Shown here piece after piece: positions 36,696-46,269 of a DNA stretch of 64,000 nt (position 1 is the first letter of the stretch; each line of letters begins with the position of its first letter). The position numbers and the translations under genes are program-made. This stretch comes from LD21 sp963715785. GTDB taxonomy: Bacteria > Bacteroidota > Bacteroidia > Bacteroidales > VadinHA17. The stretch spans positions 3,472,001 to 3,536,000 of the forward strand of contig OY970276.1 in NCBI GenBank assembly GCA_963715785.1, written 5' to 3'. The notes beneath the pieces were generated by a model. It did not search any database. It saw only the letters and a program-made list of their open reading frames with translations, and had not been told where the DNA came from.

Positions 36696-38911
36696 AATTT
36701 GCACTTTCGTTTATCTTTTCAATAATTTTCGCTGTAGGCCTGGTAGCGTTTGTATTTGCTTTGTTCCAGAGTTCTTCCGAAAGATCTAAACTGAATAATG
36801 AACTTGAGAAACGCACTATCCAGGTTTCAAAAAAAATATTAAGCGATGACACTCTGATTTTTAATAAAATTAATCCCGGTAATATAAAACATATCTCCGA
36901 CAGTTTAGACAAGAGATACAATTTACTTGGAATGGTGCTGTATTACAATTACGATAGCATTCTTAGCAGCAATAATGTAAAATCACTGGCCGAATACTCA
37001 CGGGAATATATTTCACGTTCAATAAATGCTGATACAGCTTTTGGTGTTATAATCAAGGTTAAGAAGCATAAAATATATCAATATATAACGCCGGTAAGAA
37101 TCAATGACAAGTCAAATAGCGCTATAGTTTTTTGCACCGATGCTGGTTATATCGATAAGGTGATCGGAAATATATGGCTCCGAAATTTCATGAGCTGGTT
37201 CGTTCAGGCATTTTTGGTCTCATTGCTGACATTGCTGCTCATACGTTGGGGAATATTCCGCCAGATAAACAAAATTGTACTCTGGGTAAAAGCAGTAAGA
37301 GCGGGGGATGGCAAACATATTATGCCTGAGCCTCATCTTGATATTCTCGATCCTCTTCACAAGGAGATAGAATCTATGGCAAAGGAGATGAACGAAGCTA
37401 AGGCTGTTGCAGAAGAGGAAGCCAGGTTAAGAACGAGCGCCGAAGCAATCTGGACGCCTGAGCGCTTGAGAGTGGAGATGGAGAACCTGTTGCATGGAAG
37501 GAAAATGATCGTTGTTTCCAACCGTGAACCTTATATGCATATCCATGAAGGCAAAGAAATAAAATGCATCGTTCCTGCGAGTGGGATGATAACAGCCATG
37601 GAACCCATATTAAAAGCCTGCAGTGGCCTGTGGATTGCCTCAGGAAGCGGGGACGCAGATAAGGAGACAGTAAATAAACACGATAAGGTGGAAGTGCCTC
37701 CGGAGGATCCTAAATATACCCTGAGGAGACTCTGGCTTACTACAGAAGAAGAAAACCACTATTACTATGGCTTTTCAAATGAAGGACTATGGCCTCTCTG
37801 CCATATAGCCCATACCCGGCCAACATTCAGGAATGATGACTGGCTTTATTATAAAAAGGTTAATGAGGCTTTTGCCAAGGCAGTTTTGGAAGAAACAAAA
37901 TATGAAGAAGAACCATTTATCCTGATACAGGATTTCCATTTTGCTCTTCTTCCTGAACTTGTCAAAAAAGCAAAGCCGAAAGCCAGGGTGGGGATTTTCT
38001 GGCATATCCCCTGGCCGAATCCTGAATCATTCGGCATCTGCCCGTGGCAAAGGGAAATATTAAATGGGATGCTTGGCGCGGATCTGATCGGTTTCCATAC
38101 GCAGTACCATTGCAATCACTTTCTGGAAACTGTAAATAATGCTCTGGAAGCACGCGTTTTATGGGATAACTTTTCGGTGAAGATAGGCGGACGCACAACC
38201 CTGATTAAACCATTTCCAATCAGTATTGCATTCACCTTAAAAGATTACGATGTTGATTTGATGAAGGTCAAAGCCTCCGATCTGCTCACTTCACATGGAC
38301 TTAAAGCAAAATTCATTGGTATTGGTGTCGACAGAATAGATTATACAAAAGGAATTGTTGAGAAATTTCAGGCTATTGAACGATTTCTGGAGAAGAATCC
38401 GCATTACGTCGGCAAGTTTACTTTTATACAGGTAGGAGCTCCGAGCAGGACCCAGCTAAAAAATTATTCTGATACGGTAATTGCAGTCGAAAATGAGGCA
38501 AACAGGATCAATTTAAGGTTCAAAGCAAGAAACTGGAAGGCTATACTGCTTCTGAAACGCCATCACAGCCACGAAGAGATTTCCCCATACTATGCATCAG
38601 CTGATTTTTGTATGGTAACATCTCTTCATGACGGAATGAACCTCGTAGCCAAGGAGTTTGTTGCGGCGCGGAGCCAGAATGACGGTGTTCTGATCTTAAG
38701 CAGGTTTGCCGGAGCTTCCCAGGAATTACAGGGAGCTATAATCATCAATCCCTATGACATTGAAAAATCTGCCGACGCGATCAAAACAGCGCTGGAAATG
38801 ACCAGGGAGGAGCAGAATCAGCGAATGATGCAGATGAGGATGGTTATAGTCAGACATAATATCTATTCCTGGGCTGCTACCCTGTTAAGGACAATGGCTG
38901 CAATAACCTGA
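36692..38911 (+). CDS. otsA: Trehalose-6-phosphate synthase fused to a membrane sensor-like region
   Basis: The C-terminal part (from about residue 271, KMIVVSNREPY) is a full GT20 trehalose-phosphate synthase that joins UDP-glucose and glucose 6-phosphate: SGMITAMEPILKACSGLWIA, VGIFWHIPWPNPESF, DLIGFHTQYHCNHFL, GVDRIDYTKGIVEKFQAIERFL and HDGMNLVAKEFVAAR. In front lies an unusual 270-residue region: membrane helix 1 (4-26), an extracytoplasmic domain (27-166), helix 2 (167-188), then a HAMP-like and coiled-coil linker (189-255). That is the layout of a sensor kinase or chemoreceptor. The protein is 739 residues against about 470 for E. coli OtsA. Control by an envelope signal is inferred. Confidence 0.9.
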   Translation: MKFALSFIFSIIFAVGLVAFVFALFQSSSERSKLNNELEKRTIQVSKKILSDDTLIFNKINPGNIKHISDSLDKRYNLLGMVLYYNYDSILSSNNVKSLAEYSREYISRSINADTAFGVIIKVKKHKIYQYITPVRINDKSNSAIVFCTDAGYIDKVIGNIWLRNFMSWFVQAFLVSLLTLLLIRWGIFRQINKIVLWVKAVRAGDGKHIMPEPHLDILDPLHKEIESMAKEMNEAKAVAEEEARLRTSAEAIWTPERLRVEMENLLHGRKMIVVSNREPYMHIHEGKEIKCIVPASGMITAMEPILKACSGLWIASGSGDADKETVNKHDKVEVPPEDPKYTLRRLWLTTEEENHYYYGFSNEGLWPLCHIAHTRPTFRNDDWLYYKKVNEAFAKAVLEETKYEEEPFILIQDFHFALLPELVKKAKPKARVGIFWHIPWPNPESFGICPWQREILNGMLGADLIGFHTQYHCNHFLETVNNALEARVLWDNFSVKIGGRTTLIKPFPISIAFTLKDYDVDLMKVKASDLLTSHGLKAKFIGIGVDRIDYTKGIVEKFQAIERFLEKNPHYVGKFTFIQVGAPSRTQLKNYSDTVIAVENEANRINLRFKARNWKAILLLKRHHSHEEISPYYASADFCMVTSLHDGMNLVAKEFVAARSQNDGVLILSRFAGASQELQGAIIINPYDIEKSADAIKTALEMTREEQNQRMMQMRMVIVRHNIYSWAATLLRTMAAIT

Positions 38912-38940
38912 TAAATCATTTTGCAAATCTGTCGGACGGC

Positions 38941-41886
38941 TCAAAGGCTTTCTTTCTTTTTTCTCAGCGCATTGTATAGCACGACTGCAGGATGCAGTGC
39001 AACACGCCCTGTACCATCCTTGATATGGTGTCTGCAGCTTGTGCCGGGTGCAGAGATTATGGTATTCTTATCAGCTTTTCTGACCTCTGGGAATAATATA
39101 AGTTCACCGACCTGATTGGATAATTCAAAATGTTCCTTTTCATATCCGAATGATCCTGCCATACCGCAGCATCCTGAAGGGATCTCCTTAACTGAATAGT
39201 TTTTAGGTATCGACAGCATCTCAAGTGTGCTTGCAGAGGAAGCGACTGCTTTTTGCTGACAATGGGCATGCAGAAGGATGCTTGCCTGATCATCAGAAAA
39301 TAATCCGGCATTTATTCTGCCCGCCTTATATTCTCTCGTGATGAATTCATCAATCATAAAACTATTTGTGGCAATTTTATCAGCAGCTGCTTTAAGATCT
39401 TCTCCCGCCAGTTCAGGATATTCATCCCTGAACCCAAGTATCGCTGAAGGCTCAATGCCAAGAAGAGGAATATCATTGCTTACAATTCGCGACAGTACCT
39501 CAATATTCTTCCTGATCGTTTTCTTTGCCGTGCGCACAAGACCTTTTGACAAAAATGTTCTGGCACTTGCTTTGTGATCAGCTGTGACCACTTTGTAATT
39601 CAGGGACGTAAGCAGCTTAATGGTGATTATACCTGTCTCCGTGTCGTTAAAATCGCTGAATTCATCAATAAAAAGACACACTGATCCGGTCGGCGCATCA
39701 GGATTTATTAAAGGAAGATTTTTCCCTGCCCATTTTCTGAGAGTTGTCTTGTATATCAGTGGAATTGATCTTTTTGAAGCGAAGCCGGTCAGTCTTTTTA
39801 CAATGCCTGATGTAACTTTGTTTTTCAGGAAAAAATTAAAGATAACCGGGGCAAAAGAACCAATCCGGTTAATCACCGATATATATGCAATCATTCTGGT
39901 TCTCAATGGAATGCCGTGCCTGTCGTACCAGTGCTGAAGAAATTCTGACTTAATTTTGGCAATATCAACACTCGAGGGGCATTCCGATTTGCATCCTTTG
40001 CAGCCAAGGCAAAGATCCAGTATATCGTATATCTCCCCGTGATCCCATGGGTCACCTTCTTTACCCAGATACTCACGCACAACATTTGCCCTGGCGCGGG
40101 TGCTCTTGTATTCATCTCCGGTGGCCATGAAGCTGGGACACATCGTTCCGCCAATCAGTGCTGATTTCCTGCAGTCGGCCGTACCATTGCATTGTTCAGC
40201 TGCCCGTATAATGCCATAGGTTGAGGAGAAATCGTAGATTGTTTCAATTTCCGGGGTAGCCTTGCCGGGTATGTATCTGAAACTTGTATCCATCGGAGGA
40301 GTCGCTGTGATCTTACCTGGATTCAGAACGTTTCCCGGATCCCAGCATGCCTTTATCTCCTTCAAAAGATTGTAGTTGTGGGCGCCAATGATAATCGGGA
40401 TAAATTCGCCCCTGAGACGTCCGTCACCATGTTCGCCGCTGAGTGATCCACGGTATTTTTTTACAAGATGAGCCGTTTCGAGGCCGATTGTTCTGAATAG
40501 CCTGACATCTTCCTTATCTTTCAGATTGAGTACGGGGCGAATATGCAATTCACCCGATCCTATATGAGCATGGAAAACAGCGTCTTTTCCATATTTTGCA
40601 AGCAATATCTCAACTTCATCCATATATGCAGGCAACAGCTCCACACTTATAGCAGTATCTTCAATAAGGGTCACAGGTTTTGAATCACCTTTCATATTGG
40701 CCAGAACACCCAGTCCCGCCTTTCTGAGGTCCCATACCTTCGAAATATTTTTGCCTTTTACAATAGGATAGGCGTAGCCATAGCCAGCTGACTTTAATGC
40801 ATTGATCATTTCCTGCGAAGCGTTGTCGATTTCCTCCGGAGTTTCTCTCACGAACTCAACGATAAGGATTGCTGCCGGATTCCCTTCAAGGAAAAACCTG
40901 TTGTTTCTCTGGCTTGCATTATCTACTGTGAGCTCCAGGATACGGTTATCCATCATTTCAACAGCCGAAGGCTTGAATTTCAGAGCTACCAGATTGGCCT
41001 TAAAGGCATCATTCCTTTTCTTCAGATGAACACACACAAGTGCCTTATTAGCAGGAGGTAATGGTACCAGATTAAGCTTGACTTCAGTGGTGATAGCCAG
41101 TGTGCCTTCCGAGCCTGTAAGCAATTTGCTGAAGTTGAACTTTTTCTTTGAGAGCTCCTCAAATATTTCGGAATCGAGTAACTGATCAATGGCATATCCT
41201 GTATTTCTCCGGTGAACTGCCGGATCAGGAAAACCTTCCCTGATATTTTCCTGATTTATTTTATCCCCGAGTATATTATCTATGTTTCTGTATATGCTGC
41301 CCTCAAGATCTGACAGGTTGCATTTATCTTTAAATTCCTGCTTTGTCAGAGGGCCGAACAGAGCTTCACTGCAATCACTTAACAGGGCCCTGATTTCTAT
41401 TGTATGATCCCTTGTCGATCCGTAAACAACAGAGTGTGAGCCGCAAGCATTATTCCCGACCATACCGCCAATATTACAGCGATTTGATGTTGAGGTTTCG
41501 GGACCAAAAAATAATCCATGTTCTTTAAGTTTCAGATTCAGTTCGTCAAGAACAACTCCTGGCTGAACTCTCACCCACATTTCTTCCTTGTTAATCTCAA
41601 GGATATTGTTCATATATTTTGATATATCGACAATAATACCGGAGCTTACCACCTGACCTGCAAGGGAGGTTCCTCCGGCCCTGAGAGTCAGGCTGGTTTT
41701 TTCACTCACCGCAAATTGCAGGAGCTTTCTGAGATCCGATACCGTTTTTGGCCATGCAACTGCTGAAGGCTCTTCTTTATATACCGACGCATCGGTTGAA
41801 TACATGGCGGTTGTGATTTTATCATATTTCAGATCACCTTCGAGACTTTTGGCAAGAGCATCCAGCCGTTCAGAAAAAGTATCCAT
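38941..41886 (-). CDS. FAD/4Fe-4S dehydrogenase, D-2-hydroxyacid type (YdiJ-like)
   Basis: The 981-residue protein joins three parts. Residues about 40-220 form the PCMH FAD domain (LTLRAGGTSLAGQVVSSGIIVDISKYMN, CNIGGMVGNNACGSHSVVYGSTRDH). The FAD-linked oxidase C-terminal domain follows, with VFHAHIGSGELHIRPVL and GSLSGEHGDGRLRGEF. The last third holds a ferredoxin-like motif CLGCKGCKSECP and a GlpC-type CCG region (LLHAHCQQKAV, CCGMAGSFGYEKEHFELS). YdiJ-type enzymes oxidise D-2-hydroxyglutarate and similar acids into the electron-transport pool. Length fits that group. The exact 2-hydroxyacid is not readable. It is convergent with the trehalose operon and divergent from pta. Confidence 0.87.
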   Translation of the reverse strand: MDTFSERLDALAKSLEGDLKYDKITTAMYSTDASVYKEEPSAVAWPKTVSDLRKLLQFAVSEKTSLTLRAGGTSLAGQVVSSGIIVDISKYMNNILEINKEEMWVRVQPGVVLDELNLKLKEHGLFFGPETSTSNRCNIGGMVGNNACGSHSVVYGSTRDHTIEIRALLSDCSEALFGPLTKQEFKDKCNLSDLEGSIYRNIDNILGDKINQENIREGFPDPAVHRRNTGYAIDQLLDSEIFEELSKKKFNFSKLLTGSEGTLAITTEVKLNLVPLPPANKALVCVHLKKRNDAFKANLVALKFKPSAVEMMDNRILELTVDNASQRNNRFFLEGNPAAILIVEFVRETPEEIDNASQEMINALKSAGYGYAYPIVKGKNISKVWDLRKAGLGVLANMKGDSKPVTLIEDTAISVELLPAYMDEVEILLAKYGKDAVFHAHIGSGELHIRPVLNLKDKEDVRLFRTIGLETAHLVKKYRGSLSGEHGDGRLRGEFIPIIIGAHNYNLLKEIKACWDPGNVLNPGKITATPPMDTSFRYIPGKATPEIETIYDFSSTYGIIRAAEQCNGTADCRKSALIGGTMCPSFMATGDEYKSTRARANVVREYLGKEGDPWDHGEIYDILDLCLGCKGCKSECPSSVDIAKIKSEFLQHWYDRHGIPLRTRMIAYISVINRIGSFAPVIFNFFLKNKVTSGIVKRLTGFASKRSIPLIYKTTLRKWAGKNLPLINPDAPTGSVCLFIDEFSDFNDTETGIITIKLLTSLNYKVVTADHKASARTFLSKGLVRTAKKTIRKNIEVLSRIVSNDIPLLGIEPSAILGFRDEYPELAGEDLKAAADKIATNSFMIDEFITREYKAGRINAGLFSDDQASILLHAHCQQKAVASSASTLEMLSIPKNYSVKEIPSGCCGMAGSFGYEKEHFELSNQVGELILFPEVRKADKNTIISAPGTSCRHHIKDGTGRVALHPAVVLYNALRKKKESL

Positions 41887-42080
41887 TTAATTAGCTTTAT
41901 TTTGATCCGCTAATTTAGGAAAATGATTGAATCATAGTTTTTATGACGTCATTTTACAGAAATAAAATTTTAGAGATGGTACAATAATGATATTAATCAT
42001 GTTATTCAAAATTGTTTAATAGAACTTTTTTTTCGTACATTTATAAAAAATTTTCGAACTTATTAATATGCTGATACACA

Positions 42081-43088
42081 ATGGAATTATTAGATCGAAT
42101 CAAACAAAATGCCAGAAATCACATTATGCGGATTGTGCTTCCGGAAGGGTATGAAGGTCGGACATTAAAGGCAGCTGATATTGCTATCGGGGAGGAGCTG
42201 GCTCAGATAATACTTTTAGGTGATCCTTCTGAAATACACTCACATGCCTCCAGCCTGGGATTGAAGAACATTTCAAAAGCCACAATAATCGATCCGAAAT
42301 CGCATGATAAGAAGGAACATTATATTGATTTGATGGTTGAGCTCAGGAAGAGCAAGGGAATGACCAGGGAAGAGGCATCAAAGCTGATAGAAGATCCGCT
42401 TTATCTTGGTGTGCTTATGATTAAAAACGGTGATGCAGACGGTGAAGTTTCAGGAGCTGATCATGCCACCGGGGATGTTCTTCGCCCTGCTTTCCATTAT
42501 GTTAAAACGGCTCCCGGTATTTCTGTTGTTTCAGGGGCCTTCATAATGATCCTTCCGGATAAATCGTTTGGTGAGAATGGTGTAATAATATTTGCAGATG
42601 GTGCGGTTCATCCCAATCCGAATGAAAAGGAGCTGGCTGAAATTGCAGTTGCATCTGCACATACGGCAAGGGCTATCTGTGGTTTTGAACCCAGAATAGC
42701 AATGCTCAGCTTCTCAACAAAGGGAAGTGCTAAGCATGAGATGGTTGACAGGGTTGTAAATGCAACAAAAATAGCGAAGGAAATGGCGCCCGACCTGCAG
42801 CTAGATGGTGAATTACAGGCCGATGCCGCTCTCATAGAAGCAATTGGTAAAAGCAAGGCGCCCGGAAGCCCGATTGCAGGCAAAGCAAATGTTCTTATAT
42901 TTCCTGATCTGAATTCAGGGAATATTGCATATAAACTCGTTCAGAGACTCGCACATGCTGAAGCCATAGGACCAGTTTTGCAGGGCATGGCAGCACCTAT
43001 AAACGACCTTTCGCGCGGCTGCTCGGTAAGTGACATTGTAAGCATGATCGCAATAACATCAAATCAGGCCGCAGGTCTGAAAAAATAA
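42081..43088 (+). CDS. pta: Phosphate acetyltransferase
   Basis: Phosphotransacetylase interconverts acetyl-CoA and acetyl phosphate. The 335-residue protein has IVLPEGYEGRTLKAADI at the start, GLKNISKATIIDP, GEVSGADHATGDVLRPAFHYVKTAPGISVVSGAFIMIL, and LIFPDLNSGNIAYKLVQRLAHAEAIGPVLQG, all characteristic of the short Pta type without N-terminal regulatory domains. It is first in a run of six same-strand genes that includes ackA, so acetyl phosphate would go straight to ATP production. Start at 42081 is well placed. Confidence 0.93.
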   Translation: MELLDRIKQNARNHIMRIVLPEGYEGRTLKAADIAIGEELAQIILLGDPSEIHSHASSLGLKNISKATIIDPKSHDKKEHYIDLMVELRKSKGMTREEASKLIEDPLYLGVLMIKNGDADGEVSGADHATGDVLRPAFHYVKTAPGISVVSGAFIMILPDKSFGENGVIIFADGAVHPNPNEKELAEIAVASAHTARAICGFEPRIAMLSFSTKGSAKHEMVDRVVNATKIAKEMAPDLQLDGELQADAALIEAIGKSKAPGSPIAGKANVLIFPDLNSGNIAYKLVQRLAHAEAIGPVLQGMAAPINDLSRGCSVSDIVSMIAITSNQAAGLKK

Positions 43089-43119
43089 GAAATAAACACA
43101 GAAAAATAAGACTAAGGGT

Positions 43120-44088
43120 ATGACAGACAATATTGAACGGTTGGAGGATTACGGACTTTCAAAAGACAACAAACCAAAAACGTTGTTTTCACGGGTGGGT
43201 ATTATTGGAGCTGGTTATGTCGGACAGAATATCGCCAGGATGGTTAGCTCAAGGGGACTGGACGTGATCATACTCGACCTGACCCAGGAGAAGATCGATC
43301 AGGCCTTCTTAGATATGGCCAGAGAACTCGATCGTATGATAGAGCGATGGGGTATGACCAATTCTGAAAAGCTCGGGATATTATCGAGAATAAAAGGCAC
43401 TACCAACTATGCAGGTTTCAGGGGATGTGATATTGTAATTGAAGCGATAAAGTCATCGAGCAGGGACCGGACGCGTGATGAACGTTCGGAAATATTGAAA
43501 TTAATTGAAATGAATGTTGATAGAGATACTATTATTGCCACAAACTCTTCGACTCATGTAATTACAGAGCTCACTGCCGATCTGGTTCATAAGGACAGAT
43601 GCATTAGTTTCCATTTTCTTACGCCAGAGGCAGATGCAAGGGTCGTTGAGATCGTTAAAGGCCTTTACACATCGCAGGAAGCATATGATAATTCAGTCAA
43701 ATTTGCCAATCTGATTGGCAAGAAAGTGGTCTCCGTGAAAGAATCTCCCGGGATTATCAGTACCAGGCTTATTGTTCCCTTTATAAATGAAGCTTGCGAG
43801 ATACTGATGGAAGGCGTTGGTACAATGGAGGATATCGACCTTACAATGAAAGTCGGATTCGGCCTTCCACTGGGACCTTTTGAAATGGCTGACAAGATTG
43901 GGCTTGATAAGATTCTCAGATGGTGTGAAAATCTTTACGATGAATTCGGTGATCTGAAATATAAAGCATCGCCTATATTAAAAAAGCTGGTAAGGGCCAA
44001 TCAGTGGGGAAGGCGCACCGGAAGAGGATTTTATGAATACAACAAAGATGGAGTTAAGATCCTGAACAGTGCTTCCATAGTGGAATAA
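43120..44088 (+). CDS. 3-hydroxyacyl-CoA dehydrogenase (3-hydroxybutyryl-CoA type)
   Basis: An NAD(P)-dependent enzyme that interconverts acetoacetyl-CoA and 3-hydroxybutyryl-CoA or similar acyl chains. The 322-residue protein has a Rossmann start VGIIGAGYVGQNIARMVSSRGLDVIILD, the family phrase CDIVIEAIKSSSRDRTRDERSEILKLIE, TNSSTHVITEL, SFHFLTPEADARVVEIVKG, and in the C-terminal domain FGLPLGPFEMADKIGLDKIL. The catalytic His is expected in SFHFLTP. GAGYVG is an unusual variant of GAGTMG. About 30 extra residues precede the Rossmann fold. Its place between pta and ackA suggests work in the butyrate branch. Confidence 0.9.
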   Translation: MTDNIERLEDYGLSKDNKPKTLFSRVGIIGAGYVGQNIARMVSSRGLDVIILDLTQEKIDQAFLDMARELDRMIERWGMTNSEKLGILSRIKGTTNYAGFRGCDIVIEAIKSSSRDRTRDERSEILKLIEMNVDRDTIIATNSSTHVITELTADLVHKDRCISFHFLTPEADARVVEIVKGLYTSQEAYDNSVKFANLIGKKVVSVKESPGIISTRLIVPFINEACEILMEGVGTMEDIDLTMKVGFGLPLGPFEMADKIGLDKILRWCENLYDEFGDLKYKASPILKKLVRANQWGRRTGRGFYEYNKDGVKILNSASIVE

Positions 44089-44129
44089 TTTTATATCTGG
44101 CGAAACATTAACTTAAAAACTTTTTCATA

Positions 44130-45344
44130 ATGATTATATTAGTTCTTAACTGCGGGAGTTCATCAATTAAATACCAGTTATTTGATATGAATTCCGGTGT
44201 AGTGCTTGCAAAGGGGATCGTTGAGAAAATTGGCCTGAAAGGCTCATTTCTGAAGAATGAACGATTCGACGGAGATAAGGTAAAGCTCGATGGTGAGATA
44301 CTCGACCATCAGACAGGTATCGAGTATTTGCTCGGCCTGATGGTTAGCAAGAGGAGAGGTGTGATAAAGGATCTTAATGAAATAGATGCAGTTGGCCATC
44401 GTCTGGTGCATGGAGGTGAACTTTTCCAGGGTAGCTGCTTCCTGGATGATGAGACCATCAAAGGCGTAGAAAACTGCTCAGATCTTGCTCCGCTGCATAA
44501 TCCTGCCAATCTCAAAGGAATTTATGCAATGAAGAATGTTCTTCCAAATGTTCCCCAGGTTGGTGTTTTTGATACATCGTTTCATCAGACTATGCCTGAT
44601 TATTCCTTCATGTACGCATTACCCTATTCGCTTTATAAAAAATACGGGATCAGACGTTACGGTTTCCACGGCACCAGCCACAGTTATGTCTCACGGAGAG
44701 CATGCGAAATTCTGAAGCTCGATTATAACTCCCAGCGAATCATCACTTGTCATCTTGGCAACGGAGCTTCAATAACTGCGATAAAAAATGGCAAATCAGT
44801 CGATACTTCGATGGGGCTTACGCCGGTTGAAGGACTTATAATGGGTACAAGATCAGGAGACGTTGATGCAGGAGCCCTTACGCTTATTATGGAAAAGGAA
44901 GAAATTGATTATTCCTCCCTCAATACCCTGCTTAATAAGCATAGCGGAGTACTTGGCATCTCAGGTATCTCATCAGATATGCGGGAAGTTGAATCAGCGG
45001 CTGAAGAAGGAGATGAGAGAGCAATCCTTGCTCTTAAGATGTATGATTATCGTGTCAAAAAATATATCGGAGCCTATGCAGCTGCGATGGGAGGCGTTGA
45101 TCTGCTCATATTTACCGGCGGTATTGGAGAGAACGGCTATGACACTCGCGAAAACATATGTAAGGACCTCGAGTTTATGGGTCTTGAGTTTGATAAATGC
45201 GCAAACAGCGGTGTCAGAAGCAAGGAAATGATAATAAGTAAAAAGGATTCCAGGGTAACAGTTATGATAATTCCTACAAATGAAGAATTCGTTATTGCAT
45301 CAGAGACCCGCGAAATAGCACAACACCACATGGTAAAGATATAA
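44130..45344 (+). CDS. ackA: Acetate kinase
   Basis: Acetate kinase makes ATP and acetate from acetyl phosphate. The 404-residue protein carries ILVLNCGSSSIKYQLFDM, GHRLVHGGE, FDTSFHQTMPDYSFMYALPY, RYGFHGTSHSYVSRRACE, CHLGNGASITAI, TSMGLTPVEGLIMGTRSGDVDAGA and FTGGIGENG, the complete set of ASKHA-fold motifs with the catalytic arginine and phosphate loops. Length is standard. It lies 42 bp after the hydroxyacyl-CoA dehydrogenase and 17 bp before the first ptb-like gene, in one probable operon. Confidence 0.96.
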   Translation: MIILVLNCGSSSIKYQLFDMNSGVVLAKGIVEKIGLKGSFLKNERFDGDKVKLDGEILDHQTGIEYLLGLMVSKRRGVIKDLNEIDAVGHRLVHGGELFQGSCFLDDETIKGVENCSDLAPLHNPANLKGIYAMKNVLPNVPQVGVFDTSFHQTMPDYSFMYALPYSLYKKYGIRRYGFHGTSHSYVSRRACEILKLDYNSQRIITCHLGNGASITAIKNGKSVDTSMGLTPVEGLIMGTRSGDVDAGALTLIMEKEEIDYSSLNTLLNKHSGVLGISGISSDMREVESAAEEGDERAILALKMYDYRVKKYIGAYAAAMGGVDLLIFTGGIGENGYDTRENICKDLEFMGLEFDKCANSGVRSKEMIISKKDSRVTVMIIPTNEEFVIASETREIAQHHMVKI

Positions 45345-45360
45345 TCTAACACCTCTTCCG

Positions 45361-46262
45361 ATGGTATTAAAAAACATGAATGACCTGAAACATCTTGTTG
45401 AGGTCGGAAAAAAAGAAAACTCGTATTAGCTGCTGCTGACGATCAGCATTCACTGGGCGCAGTTTTACGAGCCTGGAGAGATAACGTTATTGATCCTGTT
45501 CTGGTTGGTGATGAAGAAGGAATTATGAAAATCTGTGCCCGCTATAATTACGATATCGCCGGGATCACAATAATCAATGAGCCTGATCAGCAAAAGTCTG
45601 TTGAAACTGCTGTAAAAATAGCCAGCAGCGGAAAGGCTGATATTCTTATGAAAGGCAAAATAGGTTCCGCCACACTCCTCAGGTGTGTGCTAAATAAGGA
45701 GTGGGGGCTCAGGACAGGTAATTTGTTGTCACATTTTGCCCTGTTTGAAGTTGAGACATATCCAAAAGTGATTGCCGTAACTGATGTAGCCATGAACATT
45801 GCGCCGACACTACAGGACAAGATTGCAATAGTAAATAATTCCGTTGCCTGTCTTAATCGTCTGGGGTACAAATTGCCTAAGGTTGCCGTTCTTGGAGCAG
45901 TGGAAATGGTTAATGAGAATATGCAGGCAACACTGGATGCAGCTCTGCTTTCCAAAATGAATCAGCGCGATCAGATAAAAAACTGTATCATCGATGGTCC
46001 GCTTGCCTTCGATAATGCCGTAAGTCTTGAAAGTGCACAACTTAAAGGAATAAAGAGTGAGGTGGCCGGTGATACTGATCTGTTGCTGATGCCTGATATC
46101 GAGGTAGGCAATGTGCTGTACAAGTCATTGGTTTTCTTTGCCAAAGCCAAGGTTGCTTCAATTATTCTTGGAGCTATGGTTCCGATAGTGCTGACTTCAA
46201 GATCAGATTCGGAGCAGGCAAAATTCGACAGTATTCTTTTAGCCGCTGCTGCCAGTCAATAA
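45361..46262 (+). CDS. ptb: Phosphate butyryltransferase-like protein 1, frameshifted near the start
   Basis: Phosphotransbutyrylase converts butyryl-CoA and phosphate to butyryl phosphate. From the ATG at 45361 the frame VLKNMNDLKHLVEVGKK stops within 23 codons, but the shifted frame continues KLVLAAADDQHSLGAVLRAWRDNVIDPVLVGDEEGI and joins the ptb core: KADILMKGKIGSATLLRCVLN, VIAVTDVAMNIAPTLQDKIAI, KVAVLGAVEMVNENMQATLDAAL, LLMPDIEVGNVLYKSLVFF and VLTSRSDSEQAKF. One A missing from the run at 45408-45414 explains the break; repaired length is about 300 residues. It sits in the operon between ackA and a second ptb-like gene. Confidence 0.85.
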
Positions 46263-46269
46263 GCAATAT

